A stretch of 64,000 nucleotides of DNA from contig CAYUJD010000007.1 of assembly GCA_964444975.1 (NCBI GenBank), forward strand, positions 1-64,000, written 5' to 3'. Under the pieces are notes generated by a model. It had not been told where the DNA came from, made no database searches, and worked only from the letters and a program-made list of their open reading frames with translations. The first letter of the stretch is position 1. Each line of letters opens with the position of its first letter. Below are positions 17,171-24,755 of the stretch, piece after piece. The DNA comes from VBAS01 sp964444975 (lineage in GTDB: Bacteria > Bacteroidota > Bacteroidia > Chitinophagales > Chitinophagaceae). The position numbers and the translations under genes were made by a program.

Positions 17171-18568
17171 TCAGAAATTAAAATTGAAAATCACATTCAG
17201 CTGCTGCATGTCCACCTTGTTGATGAAGTATTTCCAATCGTTGTAACTGTTTCCGTTTCGCTTCTTATAAAGATATAACAGTTCTGCATTCAGTCCTTTC
17301 ATCATACCGTCAAAAGAATATTTAAAACCGAAATTGAACTGCCAGTAACCCGGCATGCCGTACTTGTTCAGCCGGTAATTTTTTACGTCGGCTACATGGT
17401 AATAACCGGCGCTCAGCCCGGTGTTTATTTTTTGCTTTGCAAACTGGCGGGTCATATTTATGGTAAATGCATGCACATCGCCCAGTCCTTCATTTCTTTC
17501 TCTTGGCAAAAATGTGTAGAGCGGCTCGCGGCCCCATTCCCTCGGAAAAAGAAAGCGGCCCTGCCTGCCGATACGGGTGTAATTCAGATGGAGGGCAGAC
17601 AGTTTCCACAGGTATCCGGCCCGGGCGCCGTAGATATTTACTTTCTGCGAAGGATGAAAATAAGTTTTTGATGCATCGGCATTTCCTCCTTTGTTCACCG
17701 CCCGCTGGCCGATGTACTGAATGCCGGCGATGAAGGTTTGGTTTTTCCCTGCTTCAAATTCAGCATCAGCCTGCAGCAGCACGGTATTGAAAATATTTTC
17801 AACAAAATGATTCCATGCCTGCAGTTTTATTTTTTTGTTTGGAGAATAAGTGATGCCTGCCACAGCAATACCTGCCGACTGAATATTGTTTTTGTAATTG
17901 CTTTTTTCCCCGTTAATATCCACGCCGGCAGGATAAATGCCGATGGATGATGCGCCGCGGTACCACTTCACCGTTCCTCTTGGCGATATATGTGTGAGCC
18001 AGCCTAATTCGATTTTTGTTTTTTTCAGTTCATTCATTTCAACCCAGAGGCCCTGCTCGCCGGTAGGCCGCATGCGGCCATCCTGCGGATTGATGAACGG
18101 AGTTTTGACGACCTGCTTGCCATAGCGGATAAAAGAGTTTTTGAAATTATAGCGTATAAAAAAATCTTCCAGCCTTTGCAGGTTTCTTTTGTTTGAGGGG
18201 TCTTCCTGGTCAAACTGGCCGATTTCGTAGCGGTTCAAGGTTTGTGTGTAGGGGTCGGGTTTTGAAAGGTCGGAAGAAGCCAGGTTCCAGATAAAAAAAC
18301 CTCCCACACCCAGTTGAAAGCCTTTAAAGCTCCGGGTCTGGTATTTCAAGCCGCCGCCAAAGGCCAGCGCATAATAATCGGTGAGCGGCTCATGATTTTT
18401 TGTTGTCATGTAATACAGGCGAAAATGACCTTCGGTCTTCCCTTTTTTAAACGCCTGCAAAAGTGAAGTGGTATCGTTTTTATCGTTTGGCGAAGCGTTA
18501 TGTTGGCCGCTGGTTTTTATAAATAAAAAAACAAACAGCAGCGGTGCCGGAAAATACTTCAGGCTCAT
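17171..18568 (-). CDS. Outer-membrane porin, OprD-like
   Basis: A 465-residue beta-barrel with a signal peptide (MSLKYFPAPLLFVFLFIKTSG). The alternating aromatic strands, the N-terminal GHFRLYYM and GGGLKYQT, and the C-terminal aromatic end VIFNFNF suit an OprD/OprP-type 16-18 strand porin. It lies 30 bases downstream of the rhodanese gene inside the sulfur island, so uptake of a small sulfur anion is a fair guess but unproven. The assignment is from overall pattern rather than a single motif. Confidence 0.72.
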   Translation of the reverse strand: MSLKYFPAPLLFVFLFIKTSGQHNASPNDKNDTTSLLQAFKKGKTEGHFRLYYMTTKNHEPLTDYYALAFGGGLKYQTRSFKGFQLGVGGFFIWNLASSDLSKPDPYTQTLNRYEIGQFDQEDPSNKRNLQRLEDFFIRYNFKNSFIRYGKQVVKTPFINPQDGRMRPTGEQGLWVEMNELKKTKIELGWLTHISPRGTVKWYRGASSIGIYPAGVDINGEKSNYKNNIQSAGIAVAGITYSPNKKIKLQAWNHFVENIFNTVLLQADAEFEAGKNQTFIAGIQYIGQRAVNKGGNADASKTYFHPSQKVNIYGARAGYLWKLSALHLNYTRIGRQGRFLFPREWGREPLYTFLPRERNEGLGDVHAFTINMTRQFAKQKINTGLSAGYYHVADVKNYRLNKYGMPGYWQFNFGFKYSFDGMMKGLNAELLYLYKKRNGNSYNDWKYFINKVDMQQLNVIFNFNF

Positions 18569-18598
18569 TTTACAGGGAAAATTTTAATGAAGTCTTAT

Positions 18599-18883
18599 TC
18601 AGTTCAGGGTTAATAGCTGCATATCGTACAGCCCGCCGCCATTGTAAATATGGCTGATGCCGGCTTGCCTCAGCATATTTACCGCCATGGCGCTCCTGCT
18701 GCCGCTGCGGCAGTAAAGAATAGCCGGGCCATTCAGTTTTTTAAAATCATTTACCCTTGCTGGCACCTGGTCAAGCGGAATGTTGATGGCGCCGTTTATA
18801 TGGCCTTCGTCGAACTCCCAGGGATGGCGGACATCAATGAGAGACACATTTTCCTGCTGCAATATTTTTTTCAGATTTTGCAT
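18599..18883 (-). CDS. Single-domain rhodanese
   Basis: A 94-residue cytoplasmic rhodanese domain. It contains LIDVRHPWEFDEGHINGAINIPL and the active-site loop YCRSGSRS with the persulfide-forming Cys, which is a six-residue loop typical of sulfurtransferases. Single-domain rhodaneses move sulfane sulfur between thiols. It is the first gene of a unit with the porin, downstream of the CstB terminator. Confidence 0.93.
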   Translation of the reverse strand: MQNLKKILQQENVSLIDVRHPWEFDEGHINGAINIPLDQVPARVNDFKKLNGPAILYCRSGSRSAMAVNMLRQAGISHIYNGGGLYDMQLLTLN

Positions 18884-18911
18884 AATTATTTTTTAAGAAA
18901 AACTTTATTTG

Positions 18912-18940
18912 AAAAAAACCGGGAACTGGAATGCTCCCGG
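18912..18940 (-). terminator. Intrinsic terminator after the CstB-like gene
   Basis: On the minus strand CCGGGA pairs with TCCCGG around a 10-base loop and is followed by seven T. It separates the persulfide dioxygenase gene from the rhodanese-porin unit. Confidence 0.8.
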
Positions 18941-18962
18941 CTTAAACACGAAACCTTAACTA

Positions 18963-20378
18963 TTATAACATTGTTGTGGGGCACACGTAATCCGTCACCC
19001 GGAACTTGCTGCTTTCCTTCATGGCTTTAAACCCGCCTTTCACATCAATGAGTTTGTCGTAACCTCTTGCCTGCAGTATAGAAGTAAAAATCATGCTGCG
19101 GTAGCCGCCGGCGCAGTGTACGTAATACGTTTTGTTTTTGTCTAGCTGCGCCATGCTGTCGTTGATGTAGTCCAGCGGAATATTTTCAGCATCCGCAATA
19201 TGCTCGCTTTCGAATTCGCTTTTCTTTCTTACATCCAGCAGGTTAACTTCCTGGCTGTGCATGATACCAGCCAGTTCATCGGCACTCACTGAAGTGATGC
19301 GGTCAATTTCTTTTCCCGAATTTTTCCAGGCATCAAAGCCGCCCTGCAGGTAACCGATGGTATAATCATAGCCTACGCGGCTCAGTCTTGTTATCACTTC
19401 TTCTTCTCTTCCCGGCTCGCAAATTATCAGTATCTGCTGTTTGATGTCAGGAATAAGTGCACCAACCCAGGGAGCAAACTGCCCGTCAATTCCGATATTG
19501 ATGGAGTTGGGAATAAATCCTTTTGCAAATATTTGCGGCTCTCTTGTATCGAGAATGATGGCGCCGGATTCATTGGCAGCCGTTTCAAATGCGTCGGGGC
19601 TCATCGCATGCTGGCCCCGTTTCAGTACCGCATCAATACTTTCATAGCCCTGCTTGTTCAGCATCACATTCAGCGGAAAGTAGGAGGGCGGCGGCATCAG
19701 GCCGGCAGTTACTTCTTTTATAAATTCTTCGCGACTCATATTGGCTCTTAAAGCATAGTTGGTGGCTTTCTGATGGCCTAAGCTGTCTGTTGTTTCCTTG
19801 CTCATGTTTTTGCCGCAGGCGCTGCCGGCGCCGTGTGCAGGATAAACAATGATGTCATCAGCCAGCGGCATAATTTTATTGCGCAACGAGTCGTACAATG
19901 TGCCGGCCAGCTCTTCCTGCGTCATGTGTGCAGCTTTCTGTGCCAGATCAGGACGGCCCACATCGCCAATGAATAGCGTATCGCCGGAAAACAAGGCTAC
20001 GTTCTTGCCATTTTCATCTTTCAGCAGGTAACAGGAAGATTCCATAGTGTGACCGGGTGTATGTAAAACTTTTATCGTCGCTTTACCCACTTTGAATTCC
20101 TCGCCGTCGCCGGCAATATGGGCTTCAAATGCAGGTGCGGCGGTTGGACCATACACTATGGTAGCGCCGGTTTTTTTGGAAAGATCCAGATGACCCGAAA
20201 CAAAATCGGCATGGAAATGCGTTTCAAAAACCCATTTGATTTTCGCTTTGTTTCTTTCGGCTTTCTGTATGTAAGGTTCCACCTCACGCAGCGGGTCAAT
20301 CACGGCGGCTTCGCCATCGCTTTCGATGTAGTAGGCGCCCTGTGCCAGGCAGCCGGTATAGATTTGTTCAATCTTCAT
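18963..20378 (-). CDS. Persulfide dioxygenase-rhodanese fusion (CstB/ETHE1 type)
   Basis: From the ATG at 20378 a 471-residue cytoplasmic enzyme with an ETHE1-like metallo-beta-lactamase domain and two rhodanese domains. Iron-site candidates are His54, His56 and Asp58 (ETHFHADFVSGH), His110 (HTPGHTMES), Asp133 (SGDTLFIGD) and His182 (YPAHGAGS). The first rhodanese has Cys320 in ICEPGREE and the second has Cys422 in HCAGGYRS. In Staphylococcus CstB the middle rhodanese is called a pseudo-domain; here it still has a Cys. The enzyme would turn low-molecular-weight persulfide into sulfite and/or thiosulfate. It has its own Crp-type operator and a terminator. A start at 20426 adds an unrelated 16-residue tail. 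Confidence 0.92.
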   Translation of the reverse strand: MKIEQIYTGCLAQGAYYIESDGEAAVIDPLREVEPYIQKAERNKAKIKWVFETHFHADFVSGHLDLSKKTGATIVYGPTAAPAFEAHIAGDGEEFKVGKATIKVLHTPGHTMESSCYLLKDENGKNVALFSGDTLFIGDVGRPDLAQKAAHMTQEELAGTLYDSLRNKIMPLADDIIVYPAHGAGSACGKNMSKETTDSLGHQKATNYALRANMSREEFIKEVTAGLMPPPSYFPLNVMLNKQGYESIDAVLKRGQHAMSPDAFETAANESGAIILDTREPQIFAKGFIPNSINIGIDGQFAPWVGALIPDIKQQILIICEPGREEEVITRLSRVGYDYTIGYLQGGFDAWKNSGKEIDRITSVSADELAGIMHSQEVNLLDVRKKSEFESEHIADAENIPLDYINDSMAQLDKNKTYYVHCAGGYRSMIFTSILQARGYDKLIDVKGGFKAMKESSKFRVTDYVCPTTML

Positions 20379-20398
20379 AATTCTTTTTTTTTGAGCTG

Positions 20399-20442
20399 TA
20401 AAATTGGGGTTGTTTTCAGGCTGCAACTATGACTTTTGTCAC
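20399..20442 (-). promoter_or_regulatory. Crp-type operator of the CstB-like gene
   Basis: ATGA-CTTTTG-TCAC (20429-20442; 7 of 8 fixed bases) lies 51 bases before the ATG. The segment 33 bases downstream, CAATTTTA on the minus strand (20399-20406), is a poor -7 box, as might be expected for an activator-dependent promoter. Confidence 0.45.
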
Positions 20443-20452
20443 AATGGCTATT

Positions 20453-21244
20453 TTATAAAAACAACTCCCTCACGAAAATATAAATCCCCATCACCAGCAA
20501 AAACCAGCCAAACCACTTGCGCAGCCTTTCCCCAGGCACTTTTTTATTGATGGCATTGCCTATAAAAATGCCGGCAATGGCAGCACCCGTAACAATGAGC
20601 AGTAATTTCCAATCCATTTTATAGTGCATAAGATCGCCGGTGAAACCGATGAGCGATTTGGCGGCAATCACCAGCAGTGATGTGCCCACGGCCATCTTCA
20701 TCGGCAGCTTGCTGAATAACACCAGGGCGGGAATAATCAGGAAACCGCCGCCGGCGCCAACCAGCCCGGTCAACAAACCAACCACGGCGCCTTCCAGCAT
20801 AATCATCGGGAAATTGAACCGCCTTTTCACCGGTTCCTCATTTTCCTGTTCCCCGTTTTTAATCATGGAGTACGAGGCTGCCACCATCAGGGCCGCAAAT
20901 AAAACCATAATGAGAACCGGTTTTGTCAATTCAATTTGGCCGATATGGAAAATGTGCTGCGGTATTTCGGGCACGATAAATTTTCTTGTTATAAAAACAG
21001 CGGCAATGGAAGGGATACCAAAGATGGCAGCTGTTTTCAAATTCACCAGCCCGTGCCGGTATTTGGGAAATACGCCTACCAGACTGGTGGCACCAACGAT
21101 GAATAGCGAATAAGCTGTTGCCAATACCGGGTCAACACCAAACAGGTAAACAAGCACGGGAACTGTGAGAATAGAGCCGCCGCCGCCGATAAGACCTAAT
21201 GAAATGCCAATGATTACCGAAGCGATATAACCAAGTATCTCCAT
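20453..21244 (-). CDS. TSUP family (TauE/SafE) sulfite/sulfonate exporter
   Basis: A 263-residue polytopic membrane protein with two homologous halves: GISLGLIGGGGSILTVPVL near the N-terminus and GLLTGLVGAGGGFLIIPAL in the middle, the TSUP signature. Family members export sulfite, sulfoacetate or other sulfur anions. Its place directly upstream of the persulfide dioxygenase gene suggests removal of the sulfite made by that enzyme (inference). Confidence 0.92.
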   Translation of the reverse strand: MEILGYIASVIIGISLGLIGGGGSILTVPVLVYLFGVDPVLATAYSLFIVGATSLVGVFPKYRHGLVNLKTAAIFGIPSIAAVFITRKFIVPEIPQHIFHIGQIELTKPVLIMVLFAALMVAASYSMIKNGEQENEEPVKRRFNFPMIMLEGAVVGLLTGLVGAGGGFLIIPALVLFSKLPMKMAVGTSLLVIAAKSLIGFTGDLMHYKMDWKLLLIVTGAAIAGIFIGNAINKKVPGERLRKWFGWFLLVMGIYIFVRELFL

Positions 21245-21261
21245 GTGCGAAATTGAAGTGG

Positions 21262-21305
21262 CAAAATTGAAATCTTATGCCTGCATCCTGCGTGATGAAA
21301 ATCAC
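21262..21305 (-). promoter_or_regulatory. Crp-type operator of the TSUP exporter gene
   Basis: GTGA-TGAAAA-TCAC (21292-21305) is a perfect 6-base-spaced palindrome 48 bases before the exporter ATG. It overlaps the end of the crp-type gene (stop at 21302). A near -7 box CAATTTTG (21262-21269) is centred 33 bases downstream. Confidence 0.55.
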
Positions 21306-21925
21306 AGATTCACCAGCTCGATGGCATTGCGGTTGAGTTTTATTTTTCCCAGCTGTTCCATTTTTTTCAGCAGGCGGCTGATTACTTCACGGCTGGAATT
21401 CAGGTCGTCGGCAATCTGCTGGTGGGTAAGGTTCAGTTGCGCTTTGCCGGTTTCTGCCCGGCATCTTTTCAGGTAAAACTCCAGCCGTTCATCCATATTG
21501 CGGAAAGCAATGTTGTCAATCACCGTAAGCATTTCATCAAAACGGCTGCGGTAGGTTTGAATGACAAACTGCGACCAGCTTTTGAACTGCCGCATCAAAT
21601 CATCCATCAGCTGCACGGGTATCATCAGCACTTCGGTTTCTTCCACCGCTATGGCGGTTATTTCGCTGGTTGACGACTGCAAAGCACAGATCATGGAAAC
21701 GGCGCAGGCTTCACCGGGGCCGAGGTAATACATCAGGAATTCGCCGCCTTCATCATTTTGCCTGTAAATTTTTATGCGTCCGCTCAGCACCAGCACGGTT
21801 GACTTGATGTACTGCCCCGTACGCATCAGCACATCGCCGGGATGAAAAATTCTTTCCACCGCATTTTTCTCAATTATTTCTATCAGTTCCGGTTCAAACT
21901 GAGGGAAGATTTGTTTCCAGTTCAT
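21302..21925 (-). CDS. Crp/Fnr family transcription regulator of the sulfur island
   Basis: A 207-residue regulator with an N-terminal cyclic-nucleotide-binding-like barrel (residues about 20-110) and a C-terminal winged helix (LTHQQIADDLNSSREVISR). Recognition-helix residues Arg179, Glu180 and Arg184 match Arg180, Glu181 and Arg185 of E. coli CRP, which read GTGA. The loop that normally holds cAMP contacts reads GEACAVSMIC, with Cys74 and Cys80; a thiol- or persulfide-based signal is an attractive guess. It follows murF by 9 bases and precedes the exporter gene, on the same strand as most of the island. Confidence 0.9.
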   Translation of the reverse strand: MNWKQIFPQFEPELIEIIEKNAVERIFHPGDVLMRTGQYIKSTVLVLSGRIKIYRQNDEGGEFLMYYLGPGEACAVSMICALQSSTSEITAIAVEETEVLMIPVQLMDDLMRQFKSWSQFVIQTYRSRFDEMLTVIDNIAFRNMDERLEFYLKRCRAETGKAQLNLTHQQIADDLNSSREVISRLLKKMEQLGKIKLNRNAIELVNL

Positions 21926-21934
21926 TGACTAAAG

Positions 21935-22883
21935 TTAGGATTCTAATACTTTTTCCATCCGCATGCTGCGGCTGCCTTTTACCAGTATAAAACTGTTTTC
22001 AAAGCGCTGCTGCTGAAACCAGGCATTTGCCTGGGCTGAATTTTCAAATGAGTGAAAAGGGTGGGGCAGGTTAATAAAATCGCCGCCTACAAGCGCCACT
22101 TCTTTCCACGGATATTGTTTTATTAGTTCAATGATGGCACGATGCTCTTCCAGACTTTCTTCGCCCAGCTCGGCCATGCCGCCCAGCAACAGTATTTTAT
22201 TATTGCTTTTTGTTTTGGCAAAATTTTCAATGGCCAGCCGCATGCTGCCGGGGTTGGCATTGTAGGCATCCATAATGATTTTGTTGCTGCCCGATTCCAC
22301 CAGTTGTGAGCGGCTGTTGGAAGGATAATAATTTTCAATGGCTGAAATGATTTTTTCATCCGGCACCGCAAAATGATTGCCTATAGCGACGGCTGCCAGC
22401 ACATTCGGCAGGTTGTAATCACCCACCAGTTTTGTTTTTATTTTGCCCTGCAATCCTTTTTTCATAGCAACAGCAAGAAAAGCTCCGTTTTGCACTGCTG
22501 CCCCTTCCACATCGGCATCAGCCGTGCCATAGCGGATGATAACCGGAATGCCACTGCTCATTTGCCGCAGGTAATCGTAGTCCCACATGACGAATGCGGT
22601 GCCGTTGTTGGCTCTTAAAAAATCATACAGCTCGCCTTTACCTTTTTTTACTCCTTCCACNNNNNNNNNNNNNNNNNNNNNNNNNNNNNNNNNNNNNNNN
22701 NNNNNNNNNNNNNNNNNNNNNNNNNNNNNNNNNNNNNNNNNNNNNNNNNNNNNNNNNNNNAAATGTATTGCCGTTGAAGCTGGGGCCTTTCAGCGCAAAG
22801 AAAATATCGCCGGGTTGCAGCTTTCTTGAGTCGGTTTGTGCCGAAGGGAATTGCCGGTAAATTTTATACAGTGATTCAATCAT
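21935..22883 (-). CDS. murF: UDP-MurNAc-tripeptide--D-Ala-D-Ala ligase, interrupted by gap
   Basis: MurF completes the cytoplasmic UDP-MurNAc-pentapeptide. The N-terminal piece from the ATG at 22883 gives IYRQFPSAQTDSRKLQPGD and FFALKGPSFNGN, the uridine-binding start of MurF. After the N run the C-terminal 241 codons carry GDYNLPNVLAA, DAYNANPGSM and LLGGMAELG, the central and C-terminal ligase motifs. The Walker A GTNGKT segment is absent. About 281 residues are readable against a family length of about 430, so the true gap must be about 450 bases rather than 100. murF near gldJ is common synteny in Bacteroidota. Confidence 0.93.
22661..22760. other. Assembly gap (100 N) inside murF
   Basis: A placeholder of exactly 100 N. 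MurF content shows that roughly 450 bases, including the ATP-binding loop, are missing here. Confidence 0.98.
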
Positions 22884-22985
22884 CAGGCAAATGTAAAAAA
22901 ACAAAAAGAGGCTATATCAAAAATGAAAAACTCGCTTCCTGAATCGCATAAACGATAATTCCTCTCGTAGGAGGGTACGAATAAT

Positions 22986-23020
22986 AAAGAGGCTGTCCCG
23001 ACTTTTGAAACTGCCTCTTT
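22986..23020 (-). terminator. AAAGAGGC hairpin, possible terminator or mobile-element end remnant
   Basis: AAAGAGGC (22986-22993) and GCCTCTTT (23013-23020) pair around a 19-base loop, 23 bases past the stop of the beta-barrel gene, with an A/T-rich tail. The string GAGGCTGTCCCGACTTTTG resembles terminal repeats of Bacteroidota insertion sequences. A second GAGGCT copy lies near 22907, and CCTCTCGTAGGAGG near 22962 forms another small hairpin. No transposase is present. Confidence 0.4.
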
Positions 23021-23042
23021 TGTATATTCTTTTTTGGAAATA

Positions 23043-23714
23043 TTATGTACCGATTCCGAACCTGAAATAACCAGCAAATGGTTGAAAAGATTGTTTGTCC
23101 TTAAGATGGCGGGAAAACTGGTAATAAATTCCCCAACCAACTACTCCTTTAGTTTTCATTTTTCCGGCTTGTCTTTTTAAGTTAAAATCCAGGCACATCC
23201 CGTACCGGAATTTATTTTCAATCGGTGCATCAGATTCCACTTTCATGCCATTAATCTTTGAAGATTGTTTCGATGCGACCAAATAACTAAATACAGGACC
23301 TATACCAAGATTAAAATTTGCGTCGGGGTTTTTATTGAAATCATGTTTTAACAAAACCGGCACATTAAAATAATCAAGAAGAATTTCATTTTGGGTATAA
23401 TTAAATGGAACAGTCTGGAAATTATATGAATTACCAATTTTTGAAAAAAATCCATCCACAAGATGCCTGTTCGCTTCATACCCAATACCTGTAGTGATAA
23501 ATGTGAACGTTTTTAATGGAATATTTATATTCACCTGTGTATTGAAATACGGCGATATTTGATGAGTAGATCCCTGAAGAAGATTTGTAAAAAAGGAGTT
23601 TCCCAGGGAAACAGCAAAGTCAAAATTTGTTTTTGTTATCACCTGCTTTTCCTGACTATTAACTACTACCGGAAGAAGACTTATTACCAAATATATTAAA
23701 GGTTGATATTTCAT
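23043..23714 (-). CDS. Outer-membrane beta-barrel protein (PorT-like fold)
   Basis: From the ATG at 23714, 223 residues with a signal peptide (MKYQPLIYLVISLLPVVVNSQ) and alternating beta-strands (FDFAVSLGNSFF, FTFITTGIGYEANRH, YFNVPVLLKHDF, FNLGIGPVFSYLV, GWGIYYQFSRHL) ending in YFRFGIG. This is the general pattern of Bacteroidota PorT/outer_membrane beta-barrel proteins of 8 strands. No specific function. A start at 23789 would place 25 residues before the signal peptide and is unlikely. Confidence 0.72.
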   Translation of the reverse strand: MKYQPLIYLVISLLPVVVNSQEKQVITKTNFDFAVSLGNSFFTNLLQGSTHQISPYFNTQVNINIPLKTFTFITTGIGYEANRHLVDGFFSKIGNSYNFQTVPFNYTQNEILLDYFNVPVLLKHDFNKNPDANFNLGIGPVFSYLVASKQSSKINGMKVESDAPIENKFRYGMCLDFNLKRQAGKMKTKGVVGWGIYYQFSRHLKDKQSFQPFAGYFRFGIGT

Positions 23715-23770
23715 AATTTTTTTAATTGACGGTTTAAAATAATAAAAAAGAATCAATATAAAATCATTAT

Positions 23771-24566
23771 TTATTCTGAAGCCCCCCAATTAATTATAGT
23801 TGCAGCGGCTACACTCGCGGCCGCACCGGCTGAAACGGCTACACCTGCATTTACAGTTGCCCCAGCAATACCGCCAGCCACATCGCAAATACCTACAATT
23901 AGCCATTGCCACCATTTTCTTTTTCTTTGTGATGGCTGAACATTTGGATCACATCTTGTAAACTCCCGGTACCAGTAAAGTATGCTATAGCGAGCTATAG
24001 AAGAGACTCTTAATAAATAAGTTTTTTCTTGTGAGGAGATATTCTGGTCATTTTGTACACCGGTTTCCCAATTTACAATTCTTCCTTTAATATCAGTGTA
24101 ATAGGCAGCATTCTCACCAGTTGTGTCAGTTAAAATTGAAACCAAATCCCTTAATTTGTCTCTAGAATAATTACTGAATGGGGCAGCATCAATTACATTG
24201 TTGAATTTGTTTACAGAATCCGCTAAGATCTGTTCAATTGTAGTTAACGGATAATTAGCTCGAACATACTGCTCTGTAGATGTCCCGAATCGTTGAGCAG
24301 TGAAAGACATAGTTGCTTCATAAGCCTGTGTTTTACCGGGTAAGGGAATGCCCAATTGATCAAAAACATATTTCACTCCAAGATTGTGAAGATTACCAAC
24401 ACTGTCATCCGGAATTGAATGATTCGAAGCCTCCGACCAGTCAGTTGAACTCTGCCCCCCCCGACTCAGTTGCTATTTCTTCCTGAAGAAATTGTTCCGG
24501 TTTAATGTCCTTTTTGTATGCTAAACCCCAAAAAGAACTGAAGATAAAAATTGATAAGAGTTTCAA
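23771..24566 (-). CDS. Unknown exported protein, frameshifted in a C8/G8 tract
   Basis: Two overlapping frames join into one protein of about 264 residues if the run of eight C at 24455-24462 (G8 on the coding strand) is read as seven. The upstream part starts at a TTG at 24566 with a signal-peptide-like MKLLSIFIFSSFWGLAYK. The joined middle reads ESGGQSSTDWSEASNHS and continues into VKYVFDQLGIPLPGK. The C-terminal 40 residues are Gly/Ala rich (VAGGIAGATVNAGVAVSAG), like glycine-zipper membrane segments. I recognise no family. The extra base is either a homopolymer sequencing error or a real, possibly reversible, inactivation. Confidence 0.55.
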
Positions 24567-24686
24567 AACATTTAGGTTTAAAGTTTGGAAATAATGTTGA
24601 CCCCTAAAGTTAAATTTATCTTGTTCTGGAAACAATACCACTTTCCGGGTATTAGCAAGATGGTTTATTATTTTAAAGGACATCGA

Positions 24687-24717
24687 AAACAAAACCCCGG
24701 CATTCATCGCCGGGGTT
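24687..24717 (-). terminator. Intrinsic terminator of gldJ
   Basis: On the minus strand AACCCCGGC pairs perfectly with GCCGGGGTT around a 7-base loop and is followed by TTGTTTTC, 38 bases past the gldJ stop. Confidence 0.85.
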
Positions 24718-24755
24718 AAATAATTTATGAAATGCGATAACGATCGGATGAAAAC

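Noticed and set aside
22883..23140. 85-codon minus-strand frame upstream of murF
   Set aside because: It runs across the hairpin debris and into the end of the beta-barrel gene in another frame; no motif.
23771..23789. Overlap of the beta-barrel gene with its upstream neighbour
   Set aside because: It disappears when the beta-barrel start is placed at the signal-peptide ATG at 23714.
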